Below the pieces are notes generated by a model. It searched no databases. It was given only the letters and a program-made list of their open reading frames with translations, and was not told the DNA's origin. Source: Zoogloea oleivorans (GTDB taxonomy: Bacteria; Pseudomonadota; Gammaproteobacteria; Burkholderiales; Rhodocyclaceae). From it: DNA of 64,000 nt. This document shows, one piece after another, positions 26,041-34,201 of the stretch (its first letter is position 1; every line of letters begins with the position of its first letter). Location of the stretch: positions 1 through 64,000 of the forward strand of contig NZ_SDKK01000006.1 in the NCBI RefSeq assembly GCF_008107625.1, in the 5' to 3' direction. Position numbers and translations under genes: made by a program.

Positions 26041-26095
26041 GCTCATATACCAAATACGCCGGCATCCGCCAAGAAGCTTGTGGCGGCACCGTAAG

Positions 26096-27325
26096 CTACG
26101 TTTGTGCTGGATCGGCGGGCGGCCGGTGCAGCATGACTTTTTTCAGAACCCTGACCATCCAGGCCATCTCGGTGGGTCGCAGGGCCTGATGGCAAGGCAA
26201 ATGAAACAGATGCAGACGGTAATCCATGGAAACCGGACATTCCGAAATACCCATTTCATCCCAACGCCAGATCGGCAGGCCCACCCGCTTCAAGTTGTAA
26301 AAATGTGGGTCCGGCAGATCGACATACAGCGGAAACATGTACGGAACGACATCGGGCGGCAGCTGTGAAAAGAGTGGACGACAGCCAGGCAGTCCGTCGA
26401 CGGCCGCCAGCCACGCAGCGAAGTTCCTTCTGCGTGATTCGGCGATCCGGTCCGGCTCACTGGCCTGAATGATCCAGCGGGACGTCATCAAACCCGACAT
26501 CCCTTCCTCGCCGCTGTCGTACATCGCCGAAGTGGTATTGCCGGCCTGCTCGGACTCTGTCCCCCTGTCCCCAAGCACGGAACAGACCCGATCGATTTCT
26601 TCGTCGAGAGCGTCCTGCACGACAAAGGGTTTTCGGGCTGCCAGGCCACGCTGTATCCAGCGCACCAGCCCTTTCAATTCACTGACGACACCCCGCCCAC
26701 GCAACGGCGGGAGCGTCGAAAAATGGCCGCTTTTGGCCACAAGAATTCCGCCATCTTCGGCCGGCGAGAATTTATAGGGGCTTGCCACCACAAATTGGCC
26801 GTGAATACCGAGAGCCGGTCGGGCCGCCGACTGTAAATAAGCGTGAGAACAATCTTCAATAAGCACAATGCCCCGGGCCGCACAGAAAGCCTTGATCGGA
26901 TCCGCATTCTGGGGAAAACCGAAATAATGGGTCAAAAGCAGAGCCCGCACCGGGCGCCGGCACGCGTCTGCAAGTTCCGCCAGAGAGGCCAGATCGGGAG
27001 CCAGCTGGCGGTCAAGCGCGTAAAGCAGGACTTCCCCGCCCAGACTAACCGCCGGATCAATCATCGTGCGGCAATGATAGGCCGGGGCCAGCAGCGCCCC
27101 CTCCACGCCAACCCCCGCCAGCCGAAAGGCATCCAGCAACGCGTACCGTCCGCGGCTGTAAAAGCGCTGTCCGGCTCCGTCGCCAACTGCCTTGAAGCGG
27201 CCGCCACGGGACAGGCCGAACGAGGCACGGCCCGGCGGCGCCAGCAGCGGAACGCGGGGCGAGGGAAAGCGACATGACGCAGGGTGAAATATACGAAATG
27301 AGAGAGGCAAGGAATTTTCGCCCAA
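26096..27325 (-). CDS. DegT/DnrJ/EryC1/StrS-type PLP aminotransferase-like protein
   Basis: A 409-residue fold-type I PLP enzyme of the sugar aminotransferase group. Recognisable parts are RFYSRGRYALLDAFRLAG, the PAYHCRTMIDPAVSLGG segment, IEDCSHAY near the PLP-binding aspartate, and SPYKFSPAEDGGIL with the probable Schiff-base lysine. Such enzymes make amino sugars for surface glycans or, in some cases, act as dehydratases. The only in-frame starts are TTG (27325 or 27310), without a good ribosome-binding site, and the first 35 residues look unlike the family, so the true start is uncertain or the 5' end may be altered. It lies 173 bp upstream of the ACP operon on the same strand, with a promoter candidate between. 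Confidence 0.75.
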   Translation of the reverse strand: MGENSLPLSFRIFHPASCRFPSPRVPLLAPPGRASFGLSRGGRFKAVGDGAGQRFYSRGRYALLDAFRLAGVGVEGALLAPAYHCRTMIDPAVSLGGEVLLYALDRQLAPDLASLAELADACRRPVRALLLTHYFGFPQNADPIKAFCAARGIVLIEDCSHAYLQSAARPALGIHGQFVVASPYKFSPAEDGGILVAKSGHFSTLPPLRGRGVVSELKGLVRWIQRGLAARKPFVVQDALDEEIDRVCSVLGDRGTESEQAGNTTSAMYDSGEEGMSGLMTSRWIIQASEPDRIAESRRRNFAAWLAAVDGLPGCRPLFSQLPPDVVPYMFPLYVDLPDPHFYNLKRVGLPIWRWDEMGISECPVSMDYRLHLFHLPCHQALRPTEMAWMVRVLKKVMLHRPPADPAQT

Positions 27326-27604
27326 AAGAGCCGGAATGGCGGTGACGGAAGCCGGTTTGACCGCAAATATCAGAAGCTGCTGACCAGCATAATTCCCGAC
27401 ATTATCGCCGGCAAGTTAAATGTGGCCCCGGCAAGCCCTGAAGCAAATGTGAAGAATGACACTGAACACCTCTCAAACGACATGCCGCAGCGACGACCGT
27501 AACATCAACTTTGCTATTATCCAGCCTTCAATTCGAACGCCACCAGGACACCCCACAGGAATGACGTTCAATTTTTCCCAACACCCATGCCCCCCGAGCA
27601 ACCC

Positions 27605-28687
27605 ATGACGACCACGAAGTACGCCTGGAAGAATCTGCCTGCCACAGAGCTGAACCGGGATGTTTCCCTGCGCGACGCCTGGAACCGGCTCAACACGCTT
27701 CGTTGCAACGTCTCCTTCCTGGATGCCGAACCCGTCAGCAACGCACTGAACGTGTTCGGAACCGGTAACGAACGCCTGCTCGTCGCCACGGGCACAGCGG
27801 GCATCGTGGCCATGGTGCTTGCCGCCCCGGCGGGACGCTTCCGCTGGATGACCTTCCAGCCGTCGCAAATGCCCCTCGGCGCATGGGTTGCAGAGCCATC
27901 CATCACGCCGGAAGCGCTCGGCGCCAGCCTCAACAAGGGCGGCCTCGGCATCTGCCTGGTGTTCTCCTTCACCCAGACCGACCCGCGCTTCGCCCAGCGC
28001 AGCACCGACAGCGCCACCACACGCGGCACCGACTACATCGAAACCGGCTGGGTCGATATCGCCGGAAGCTTCGAGGACTACTGGAACGCCCGCGGCAAGA
28101 ACCTGCGCCAGAACATGCGCAAGCAGCGCAACAAACTGGAAACAGAAGGCATCAAGGGGCAGATGCGCAAGATCACCGACCCTGCCGCCATGGCTGGCGT
28201 CATCGAGCGCTATGGCGCACTGGAAAGCGCCGGCTGGAAAGCCGCCTCCGGCACCGCCATCCACCCCGACAACGCCCAGGGCCGCTTCTACATCGAACTG
28301 ATGTCCGAACGGGCCGCCAAAGGGGAAGCGATCGCCTACGAGTACTATTTCAACGACCGTTGCGTGGCGATCAACCTTTGCGTAGGCCGCGACAAGGTCA
28401 TCACCATCCTCAAAACCACCTACGACGAATCCACCCATCCGTTCTCCCCGGCCTTCCTGCTGCTGCAGGACATTCTCGAAGAGATGCACGCCGAGGCACG
28501 CTGGAGTCGTGTCGAGTTTTACGGGCGCATGATGGAATGGCATACGCGCTGGACCGAGCAGAAGCGCACGATCTACCATCTGACCTGTTACCGCTGGCCC
28601 TTCATCAAGACGCTTGCCGAGCGGCGCCAGGAACAACAAGCCGAAAAGGCAGAAGCGGCGCCCGCCGAAGCCTCCACCACGACCTGA
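27605..28687 (+). CDS. GNAT/FemAB-like acyl or aminoacyl transferase (BioF2-like)
   Basis: A 360-residue cytosolic protein of the FemAB-like GNAT group found in polysaccharide and XrtA clusters. The C-terminal half has the acetyltransferase fold: NARGKNLRQNMRKQRNKLE, ALESAGWKAASGTAI, YYFNDRCVAINLCVGRDKVITILKTTYDES and a long helix after SPAFLLLQDILEEM. The C-terminal tail is alanine/glutamate-rich. ATG 27605 is chosen; an in-frame ATG 27587 is also possible and neither has a clear ribosome-binding site. A 15-codon ORF (27561-27608), preceded by AGGA, overlaps this start as ATGA and could couple translation. First gene of the plus-strand run; it probably decorates a sugar or lipid intermediate of the glycan (inference). 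Confidence 0.78.
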   Translation: MTTTKYAWKNLPATELNRDVSLRDAWNRLNTLRCNVSFLDAEPVSNALNVFGTGNERLLVATGTAGIVAMVLAAPAGRFRWMTFQPSQMPLGAWVAEPSITPEALGASLNKGGLGICLVFSFTQTDPRFAQRSTDSATTRGTDYIETGWVDIAGSFEDYWNARGKNLRQNMRKQRNKLETEGIKGQMRKITDPAAMAGVIERYGALESAGWKAASGTAIHPDNAQGRFYIELMSERAAKGEAIAYEYYFNDRCVAINLCVGRDKVITILKTTYDESTHPFSPAFLLLQDILEEMHAEARWSRVEFYGRMMEWHTRWTEQKRTIYHLTCYRWPFIKTLAERRQEQQAEKAEAAPAEASTTT

Positions 28688-28745
28688 AGCCGCCACAAGC
28701 GCGCAATCCGGCACCACGACTGACATCCAGCTGAACGAATTTTCC

Positions 28746-29993
28746 ATGACCAACAAACGCGTTCTGATGATCGCCTACCACTACCCGCCGGTGCGGGCCA
28801 GCAGTGGTATCCAGAGAACCCTCAAGTTCTCGGCCTATTTGCGGGACCACGCCTGGGAACCGATGGTGCTGACCATCTCGCCGCGCGCCTACGAAAAGGT
28901 CAGCGATGACCAGATGGGAGAAATCCCTACCGGCATGGTGGTGGAACGCGCCTTCGGACTCGACACGGCGCGCCAACTGTCGTTCAAGGGGCGTTACCTG
29001 CGCTGGATGTCCCTGCCGGACCGCTGGGTAAGCTGGTGGCCAATGGGCGTCATCAAGGGACTGAGCCTGATCCGCCGCTATCGGCCAAAGGCCATTTTCG
29101 CCACCTTTCCGATCGCCACCTCGCCCCTCATCGGCCTGACCCTCCAGCGTCTCACCGGCTTGCCGCTGATCACCGACTTTCGCGATTCGATGACGGAACC
29201 GGGCTATCCCGCCGACCCGCTCACCTGGAAGATCTGGACGCGCCTTGAGCGCGCGCTGGTCAAGCACTCCACGCGAGTCGTGTTCACCACGCCGGGCGCC
29301 CGCCAGATGTACGCCGAACGCTACCCGGAAATCCCGGCCGAACGCTGGACGGTCATCGAAAACGGCTTCGACGAAGAAAACTTCCGCGACGCTGAAGCAG
29401 GCCTGAACACCAACCGCCTGGGCCCGGCAGGCCAGATGGTGCTCGTCCATAGTGGCATCCTGTATCCCAAGGAGCGCGATCCGCGGCCATTCTTCACGGC
29501 CCTCCAGCGCCTGAAGCGCGAAGGCCAGGTGTCTGCCGCGCAACTCAAGGTCATCCTGCGCGCCACCGGCAGCGACGACGCCTACCGGGACATGCTGGCC
29601 AAGTTCGGCATCGATGACATCGTCACCGTCGAGCCCATGGTTGCCTACAAAACGGCGCTACAGGAAATGATGCGCGCCGACGGCCTCCTGCTCATGCAGG
29701 GCGGCGACTGCAATCACCAGATCCCTGCCAAGCTCTACGAATACGCGCGGGCAGGTCGCCCCATCGTCGCACTGACCGACTTTGCCGGTAACACCGCCGA
29801 GTTGCTGGGCAAGCTGGGCAGCCCGCTCATCGCCAATATCGCCGACGCGGATTCGATCCGCACCGTCCTGCTCGACTGCCTGGCAAGCTGGCGTAGCGGC
29901 CAACTTCATGGCGTCCGCCGCGAAGTCGCCGAGACCTGCTCCCGTCGCTCCCGCTCAGACGAACTGGCCCGCCTGCTCGAACAGATCACCTGA
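28746..29993 (+). CDS. Glycosyltransferase, GT4-like (GT-B fold)
   Basis: A 415-residue cytosolic or membrane-associated glycosyltransferase. The N-terminus MIAYHYPPVRASSGIQRTLKFSAYL is typical of GT4-type enzymes in exopolysaccharide clusters (HYPP followed by a glycine-rich acceptor loop). TDFRDSM, FTTPGARQMY, VIENGFDEENF and, in the C-terminal domain, the donor-binding region IPAKLYEYARAGRPIVALTD with the conserved glutamate are all visible. It transfers a sugar from a nucleotide donor to the growing lipid-linked repeat unit; donor and acceptor are not known. ATG 28746 follows the transferase gene by 58 bp. The open frame reaches further upstream but overlaps that gene and is not used. Confidence 0.88.
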   Translation: MTNKRVLMIAYHYPPVRASSGIQRTLKFSAYLRDHAWEPMVLTISPRAYEKVSDDQMGEIPTGMVVERAFGLDTARQLSFKGRYLRWMSLPDRWVSWWPMGVIKGLSLIRRYRPKAIFATFPIATSPLIGLTLQRLTGLPLITDFRDSMTEPGYPADPLTWKIWTRLERALVKHSTRVVFTTPGARQMYAERYPEIPAERWTVIENGFDEENFRDAEAGLNTNRLGPAGQMVLVHSGILYPKERDPRPFFTALQRLKREGQVSAAQLKVILRATGSDDAYRDMLAKFGIDDIVTVEPMVAYKTALQEMMRADGLLLMQGGDCNHQIPAKLYEYARAGRPIVALTDFAGNTAELLGKLGSPLIANIADADSIRTVLLDCLASWRSGQLHGVRREVAETCSRRSRSDELARLLEQIT

Positions 29994-30325
29994 AGATTGA
30001 GGTCAGCGCAAACCGGGCAGGCCGCTGCTGCGATGCAGTATTTCGCAAAGTTCAAACACAGGCTCGGTTACACTTTCAATCCTTGATCCAAAGTGGATTA
30101 TTTGGCTGTCGCCAGCCAGGCGCCTGCTGCCCCCGCACACAGCCACAACCGGCGCTCCCGCATGCGCAAAAGCCTGCCGTGCCCATGCCGGATTGGCAAG
30201 TTGCAACTTTGCACTGCCCGTGAGCAAGCTGGCATGGCACGTCACAGACCTGCTGTAAACTCGAGACGCCGCAGACGCGCGGCGGACTTGCCTGACGATT
30301 GGTTCGACAAACCTGCTCCAGAACG
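29994..30325. other. 332-bp gap with a 12-bp palindrome, no gene seen
   Basis: No convincing coding region. It contains a perfect palindrome AAGTTGCAACTT (30198-30209) flanked by an imperfect inverted repeat, GTGCCCATGCC (30179-30189) and GGCATGGCAC (30231-30240). The arrangement looks like a regulator-binding site upstream of the AMP ligase gene. I found no good -35/-10 or correctly spaced -24/-12 pair. Confidence 0.4.
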
Positions 30326-31930
30326 ATGTTCACTACGACTCTTCTCCACGAACTCATCACTGCCTCTGCCAGTCGGGCTCCCGACTCGTCAGCCCTGACC
30401 GCAGGCGCACGCACCCTCAGCTATCGCGAACTCGATGATCAGGTTGCCGGGATGGCCTCCGGGCTGATCGGGCTCGGCCTCGACCGGGGTGAGCGAGTCG
30501 GCATCTTCCTGGACAAGCGCATTGAGACCGTCGTCGCCAGCTTTGGCGCGGCACGAGCCGGCGGCGCCTTCGTACCGGTCAATCCGATCCTCAAGGCAGA
30601 ACAGGTCGGCCACATCCTGCGCGACTGCAACGCCCGGGTATTGATCACCTCACCCGAACGCCTGCCGCTCATCGCCAGCACCCTCGAAAACTGCCATGAC
30701 CTGCGCCATGTCATCCTGACAGCACCGAGCACCAAGCCGGTCAGTCTGCAGGCCATCGGCATCCACCAGTGGGCCGACCTGCTGGCTTTGCCGCCCCGCC
30801 CCGGACACCGGGTCGTCGACACGGACATGCTGTCCATCCTGTACACCTCCGGCAGCACCGGCCGGCCAAAGGGCGTGGTGCTGTCCCACCGCAACATGGT
30901 GGCCGGCGCCAAGAGCGTCGCCAGCTACCTCGGCAACACCGCCGACGACACCCTGCTGGCAGCCCTGCCGCTGTCCTTCGATGCCGGCTTCTCGCAACTC
31001 ACCACCGCCTTCCACAGCGGAGCCCGGGTTGTGCTGCTGAACTACCTGCTCCCGCAGGATGTGCTCAAGGCGATGGTCAAAGAGAAAGTCACAGGTCTGA
31101 CTGCCGTCCCCCCGCTGTACATCCAGCTAGCCCAGCTCAAGTGGCCGGAAACAGTCACCGATCACCTGCGCTACTTCGCCAACACCGGTGGGCGGATGCC
31201 CCTCGAAACCCTCAAGGCCCTGCGCACCCACCTGCCACGCACCCAGCCCTTCCTGATGTACGGGCTTACCGAAGCCTTCCGCGCTACCTACCTGCCGCCC
31301 GAACAGGCCGACATTCGTCCTGACTCCATCGGCAAGGCCATCCCCAACGCCGAAGTGATGGTTCTGCGGGACGACGGCAGCGAATGTGGTCCGAACGAAC
31401 CGGGCGAACTGGTACAGCGTGGTGCTCACGTGGCCATGGGCTACTGGAACGATCCCGAAAAAACCGCCGAGCGCTTCAAGCCCCTGCCGGTCACGGCACC
31501 CGGCCGCCAGGCGGGCTTCGTGCTGCCTGAAATCGCCGTTTTTTCGGGCGACACGGTGCGCCGCGACGAGGACGGCTACCTGTATTTCATCGGCCGCCGC
31601 GACGAGATGATGAAGACTTCCGGCTATCGGGTCAGCCCGACCGAAGTCGAAGAAGTGCTCTACTCCACCCACTTGGTCGGCGAATGCGTCGCCTTTGGCG
31701 TCCCCCACCCATCCCTTGGCCACGCCATTTGCGTGATTGCCACCGGCAAGGACGGTGCGCCCCTGGATGCCACGGCACTGCTCGCAGAATGTCGCCAGCG
31801 CATGCCGGCCTACATGGTGCCCTCGGTCATCGAGGCCCGCGACGGCCCCCTGCCCCGCAATCCCAACGGCAAGATCGATCGCAAGACCCTTTCCACCGAA
31901 TTCGAAAACGCAAACAAGGTGCCGCGATGA
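30326..31930 (+). CDS. Acyl-CoA ligase (AMP-forming), exosortase A system-associated
   Basis: A 534-residue member of the acyl-/aryl-CoA synthetase and NRPS adenylation superfamily (TIGR03098 type). Core motifs are present: ILYTSGSTGRPKGV (P-loop), YGLTEAFRAT, GDTVRRDEDGYLYFIGRRDEMMKTSGYRVSP and PRNPNGKIDRKTL with the catalytic lysine. It activates a carboxylic acid as an AMP ester and passes it to CoA or, in this context perhaps, to the XrtA-associated acyl carrier protein. The frame is open from 30299; ATG 30326 gives the usual start TTLLHELI. Its stop overlaps the start of the PLP decarboxylase gene (ATGA), so these two enzymes are coupled. The physiological substrate is unknown. Confidence 0.9.
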   Translation: MFTTTLLHELITASASRAPDSSALTAGARTLSYRELDDQVAGMASGLIGLGLDRGERVGIFLDKRIETVVASFGAARAGGAFVPVNPILKAEQVGHILRDCNARVLITSPERLPLIASTLENCHDLRHVILTAPSTKPVSLQAIGIHQWADLLALPPRPGHRVVDTDMLSILYTSGSTGRPKGVVLSHRNMVAGAKSVASYLGNTADDTLLAALPLSFDAGFSQLTTAFHSGARVVLLNYLLPQDVLKAMVKEKVTGLTAVPPLYIQLAQLKWPETVTDHLRYFANTGGRMPLETLKALRTHLPRTQPFLMYGLTEAFRATYLPPEQADIRPDSIGKAIPNAEVMVLRDDGSECGPNEPGELVQRGAHVAMGYWNDPEKTAERFKPLPVTAPGRQAGFVLPEIAVFSGDTVRRDEDGYLYFIGRRDEMMKTSGYRVSPTEVEEVLYSTHLVGECVAFGVPHPSLGHAICVIATGKDGAPLDATALLAECRQRMPAYMVPSVIEARDGPLPRNPNGKIDRKTLSTEFENANKVPR

Positions 31931-33171
31931 GTGAAGTGACCCGCGAGAAACCGGTACACGCCCCAATGGACCAGTTCCAGTCCGAAGGTGGCGAGCTGAT
32001 GGTCGGCGGCATCCCCCTGCGTCGCCTGGCCGAACGCATAGGCCAGACGCCCTTTTATGCCTATGACCGCGAACTGCTGACACGCCGGGTCGCCGAACTG
32101 CGTGCAGCCCTGCCTGCCGGCATCAAGATCCACTACGCCATGAAGGCGAATCCGATGCCCGCCGTGGTCGACCACATGGCCCGGCTCGTGGATGGCATCG
32201 ATGTCGCATCGGGGCGCGAACTGAAGGTTGCCCTCGACAGCGGCGCCAATCCACATGAAATCAGCTTTGCCGGTCCTGGCAAACGCCATGAAGAGCTGCG
32301 TCAGGCCGTCGCAGCCGGCATCCTGATCAACATCGAATCCTTCCGTGAAGTCTCCGAACTGGCTGCCATCCGCCAGGCTACCGGCTGGCCGGTACGCGTC
32401 GCAGTGCGCGTCAATCCGGACTTCGAACTGAAGAGTTCCGGCATGAAAATGGGCGGCGGCCCCAAGCAGTTCGGTGTCGACGCCGAACAGGTCCCGGCCC
32501 TGCTCGCCGAAATCGGCCAGGCTGGCCTTGCCTTCGAAGGCTTCCACCTCTTTGCCGGCTCCCAGAACCTGCGCCCCGAAGCCATCGTCGAAGCCCAGCG
32601 CAAGTGTTTTGATCTGGCCCTGCGCCTGGCCGAAAGCGCGCCGTCAGCCGTCAAATTTCTCAACCTCGGAGGCGGATTCGGCATTCCCTACTTCCCGGGC
32701 GAGCAACGCCTGGACTTGAGCAGCATTTCTGCAAACCTCGCGGCCATCGCAACGGAAGCCAGGGAGAAACTACCTGAAGCCGAGATCGTCATCGAACTGG
32801 GACGCTATCTTGTCGGCGAGGCCGGCATTTACGTCTGCAAGATCCTCGATCGCAAGGTGTCCCGCGGCCACACCTTCCTGGTTGCCGACGGTGGCCTGCA
32901 CCACCATCTTTCGGCCTCGGGAAACTTCGGCCAGGTGATCCGCAAGAACTATCCGGTGACCATCGGTGACCGGAGCGACGCCCCCGCAGGCGAAGCGGTT
33001 TCCGTTGTCGGCCCGCTGTGCACGCCGCTGGACATTCTGGCCGACCGGATGGCCCTGCCTGAAGCGCACCCCGGCAACCTGGTCGTGATCTTTCAATCCG
33101 GCGCCTATGGCGCCAGCGCCAGCCCGCAGGCATTTCTCGACCAACCCAGGGTCGTCGAGGTTCTGGTCTAG
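31927..33171 (+). CDS. PLP-dependent decarboxylase, exosortase A system-associated
   Basis: A 414-residue fold-type III PLP enzyme related to diaminopimelate and ornithine decarboxylases (TIGR03099 type). The PLP lysine is Lys73 in HYAMKANPMPAV; SGRELKVALDSG, SFAGPGKRHEEL, RVNPDFELKSSGMKMGGGPKQFG, NLGGGFGIPYF and ELGRYLVGEAGIYVCKI are standard. The C-terminal part has CTPLDILADR, where the other subunit's active-site cysteine normally lies. It should decarboxylate an amino acid, but which one is unproven; it may act on a carrier-bound or ligase-activated substrate. ATG 31927 overlaps the ligase stop. Probably supplies an amine for decoration of a surface molecule (inference). Confidence 0.9.
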   Translation: MSEVTREKPVHAPMDQFQSEGGELMVGGIPLRRLAERIGQTPFYAYDRELLTRRVAELRAALPAGIKIHYAMKANPMPAVVDHMARLVDGIDVASGRELKVALDSGANPHEISFAGPGKRHEELRQAVAAGILINIESFREVSELAAIRQATGWPVRVAVRVNPDFELKSSGMKMGGGPKQFGVDAEQVPALLAEIGQAGLAFEGFHLFAGSQNLRPEAIVEAQRKCFDLALRLAESAPSAVKFLNLGGGFGIPYFPGEQRLDLSSISANLAAIATEAREKLPEAEIVIELGRYLVGEAGIYVCKILDRKVSRGHTFLVADGGLHHHLSASGNFGQVIRKNYPVTIGDRSDAPAGEAVSVVGPLCTPLDILADRMALPEAHPGNLVVIFQSGAYGASASPQAFLDQPRVVEVLV

Positions 33172-33194
33172 GCTACGGCCCGACCCTCCCGCGC

Positions 33195-34157
33195 ATGGAC
33201 ACGCGACTCACCATCTGCTCTGTCTCGTTTGGACACGGGCACCTGCTAAGGCTTAATGCCCAGCTCAGCGCGCAACTGAACCGGGACTTCGAGCAACGCG
33301 TGATCTGGCGTGTAGCAGAAAATGCTCCGGCCAATACCGAGGACTGCATTACCAGTGAGCACGGACCATTCGCCATAGAACACGGGTCGAACGAAACCTC
33401 ACGCGGCGCCAGCTACCACCATGCCGACGCATTGAACCGGCTCATACACACAACCCGGACGCGTTTTCTGCTGGTGCTCGACCCGGATTTCTATATCCTC
33501 AGTCCGGATTGGGTCGCCACCATTCCAGATTATATGGAACGACACGGACTGGCCTTTTTCGGAACACCGTGGCACCCCCGCTACAACCGAAACTATCGCT
33601 ATTTCCCGGCGGTACATTGCATGTTCATCGACCTGGAAAAAGTCGGCAAGCTGCAACTCGATTTCCTGCCGGAACTGAACCGGATCAAGATGCCGGGAAA
33701 GTCCACCAATACACTCCTCGACAGAATCAGCTATTTCGCAAATCGACGCCGCATTCCCTGGGATACAGGTGTGCGCGTATTCGAGCGTTTCGCCAATCAG
33801 CCACTTATTTCCAGCGAGTGCACCCAACCGGTGTTCAGACTCGACGCCCACAATTTCCCTGAATTCGATGCCCGCAACTGGAAACACCGGCTCGTCGAAG
33901 CACTGTTGCCCGAACGTTATTGCTATATCCCCAAGCGTCGCAATACGTTCACCCAAAGCGGTTTTGTTGAGCACAACTGGCTCGCCTCTCCGCTCCCCAA
34001 TAGATGGGAAGAATCACTCTGGCAAGGGCGTCCATTTGGACTGCACGTACGCCGCAGCTTCAATGCTGGAAGTCGGGACAATCAAATGGAAACAGAAATT
34101 CTGGAACAAGCCCTGGCGGATCTCGCACGCCAGGTCACGAATTCGCCCCTGCGGTGA
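33195..34157 (+). CDS. Putative GT-A-like glycosyltransferase, family not recognised
   Basis: A 320-residue protein without signal peptide or membrane helix. TICSVSFGHGHLLRLNAQL at the start and RFLLVLDPDFYILSPDW with a DxD-like DPD motif (about residues 95-100) resemble the nucleotide-sugar and metal site of GT-A enzymes. The remainder (AFFGTPWHPRYNRNYRYFPAVHCMFIDLEKV, later SGFVEHNWLAS) also fits a glycosyltransferase reading an acceptor, but I cannot assign a family. It sits 23 bp after the decarboxylase and 44 bp before the flippase gene, all on one strand, which supports a role in glycan assembly. Its base composition is less GC-rich than that of the genes before it. Confidence 0.6.
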   Translation: MDTRLTICSVSFGHGHLLRLNAQLSAQLNRDFEQRVIWRVAENAPANTEDCITSEHGPFAIEHGSNETSRGASYHHADALNRLIHTTRTRFLLVLDPDFYILSPDWVATIPDYMERHGLAFFGTPWHPRYNRNYRYFPAVHCMFIDLEKVGKLQLDFLPELNRIKMPGKSTNTLLDRISYFANRRRIPWDTGVRVFERFANQPLISSECTQPVFRLDAHNFPEFDARNWKHRLVEALLPERYCYIPKRRNTFTQSGFVEHNWLASPLPNRWEESLWQGRPFGLHVRRSFNAGSRDNQMETEILEQALADLARQVTNSPLR

Positions 34158-34201
34158 AAACCCCCTCTGTCAAAGCAACCGCATACCGACAAGCCTGATC
34201 A

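Noticed and set aside
30235-30254. TGGCACG upstream of the AMP ligase gene as a sigma-54 promoter
   Set aside because: The nearest GC element is 14 bases from GG instead of 10, so the spacing is wrong.
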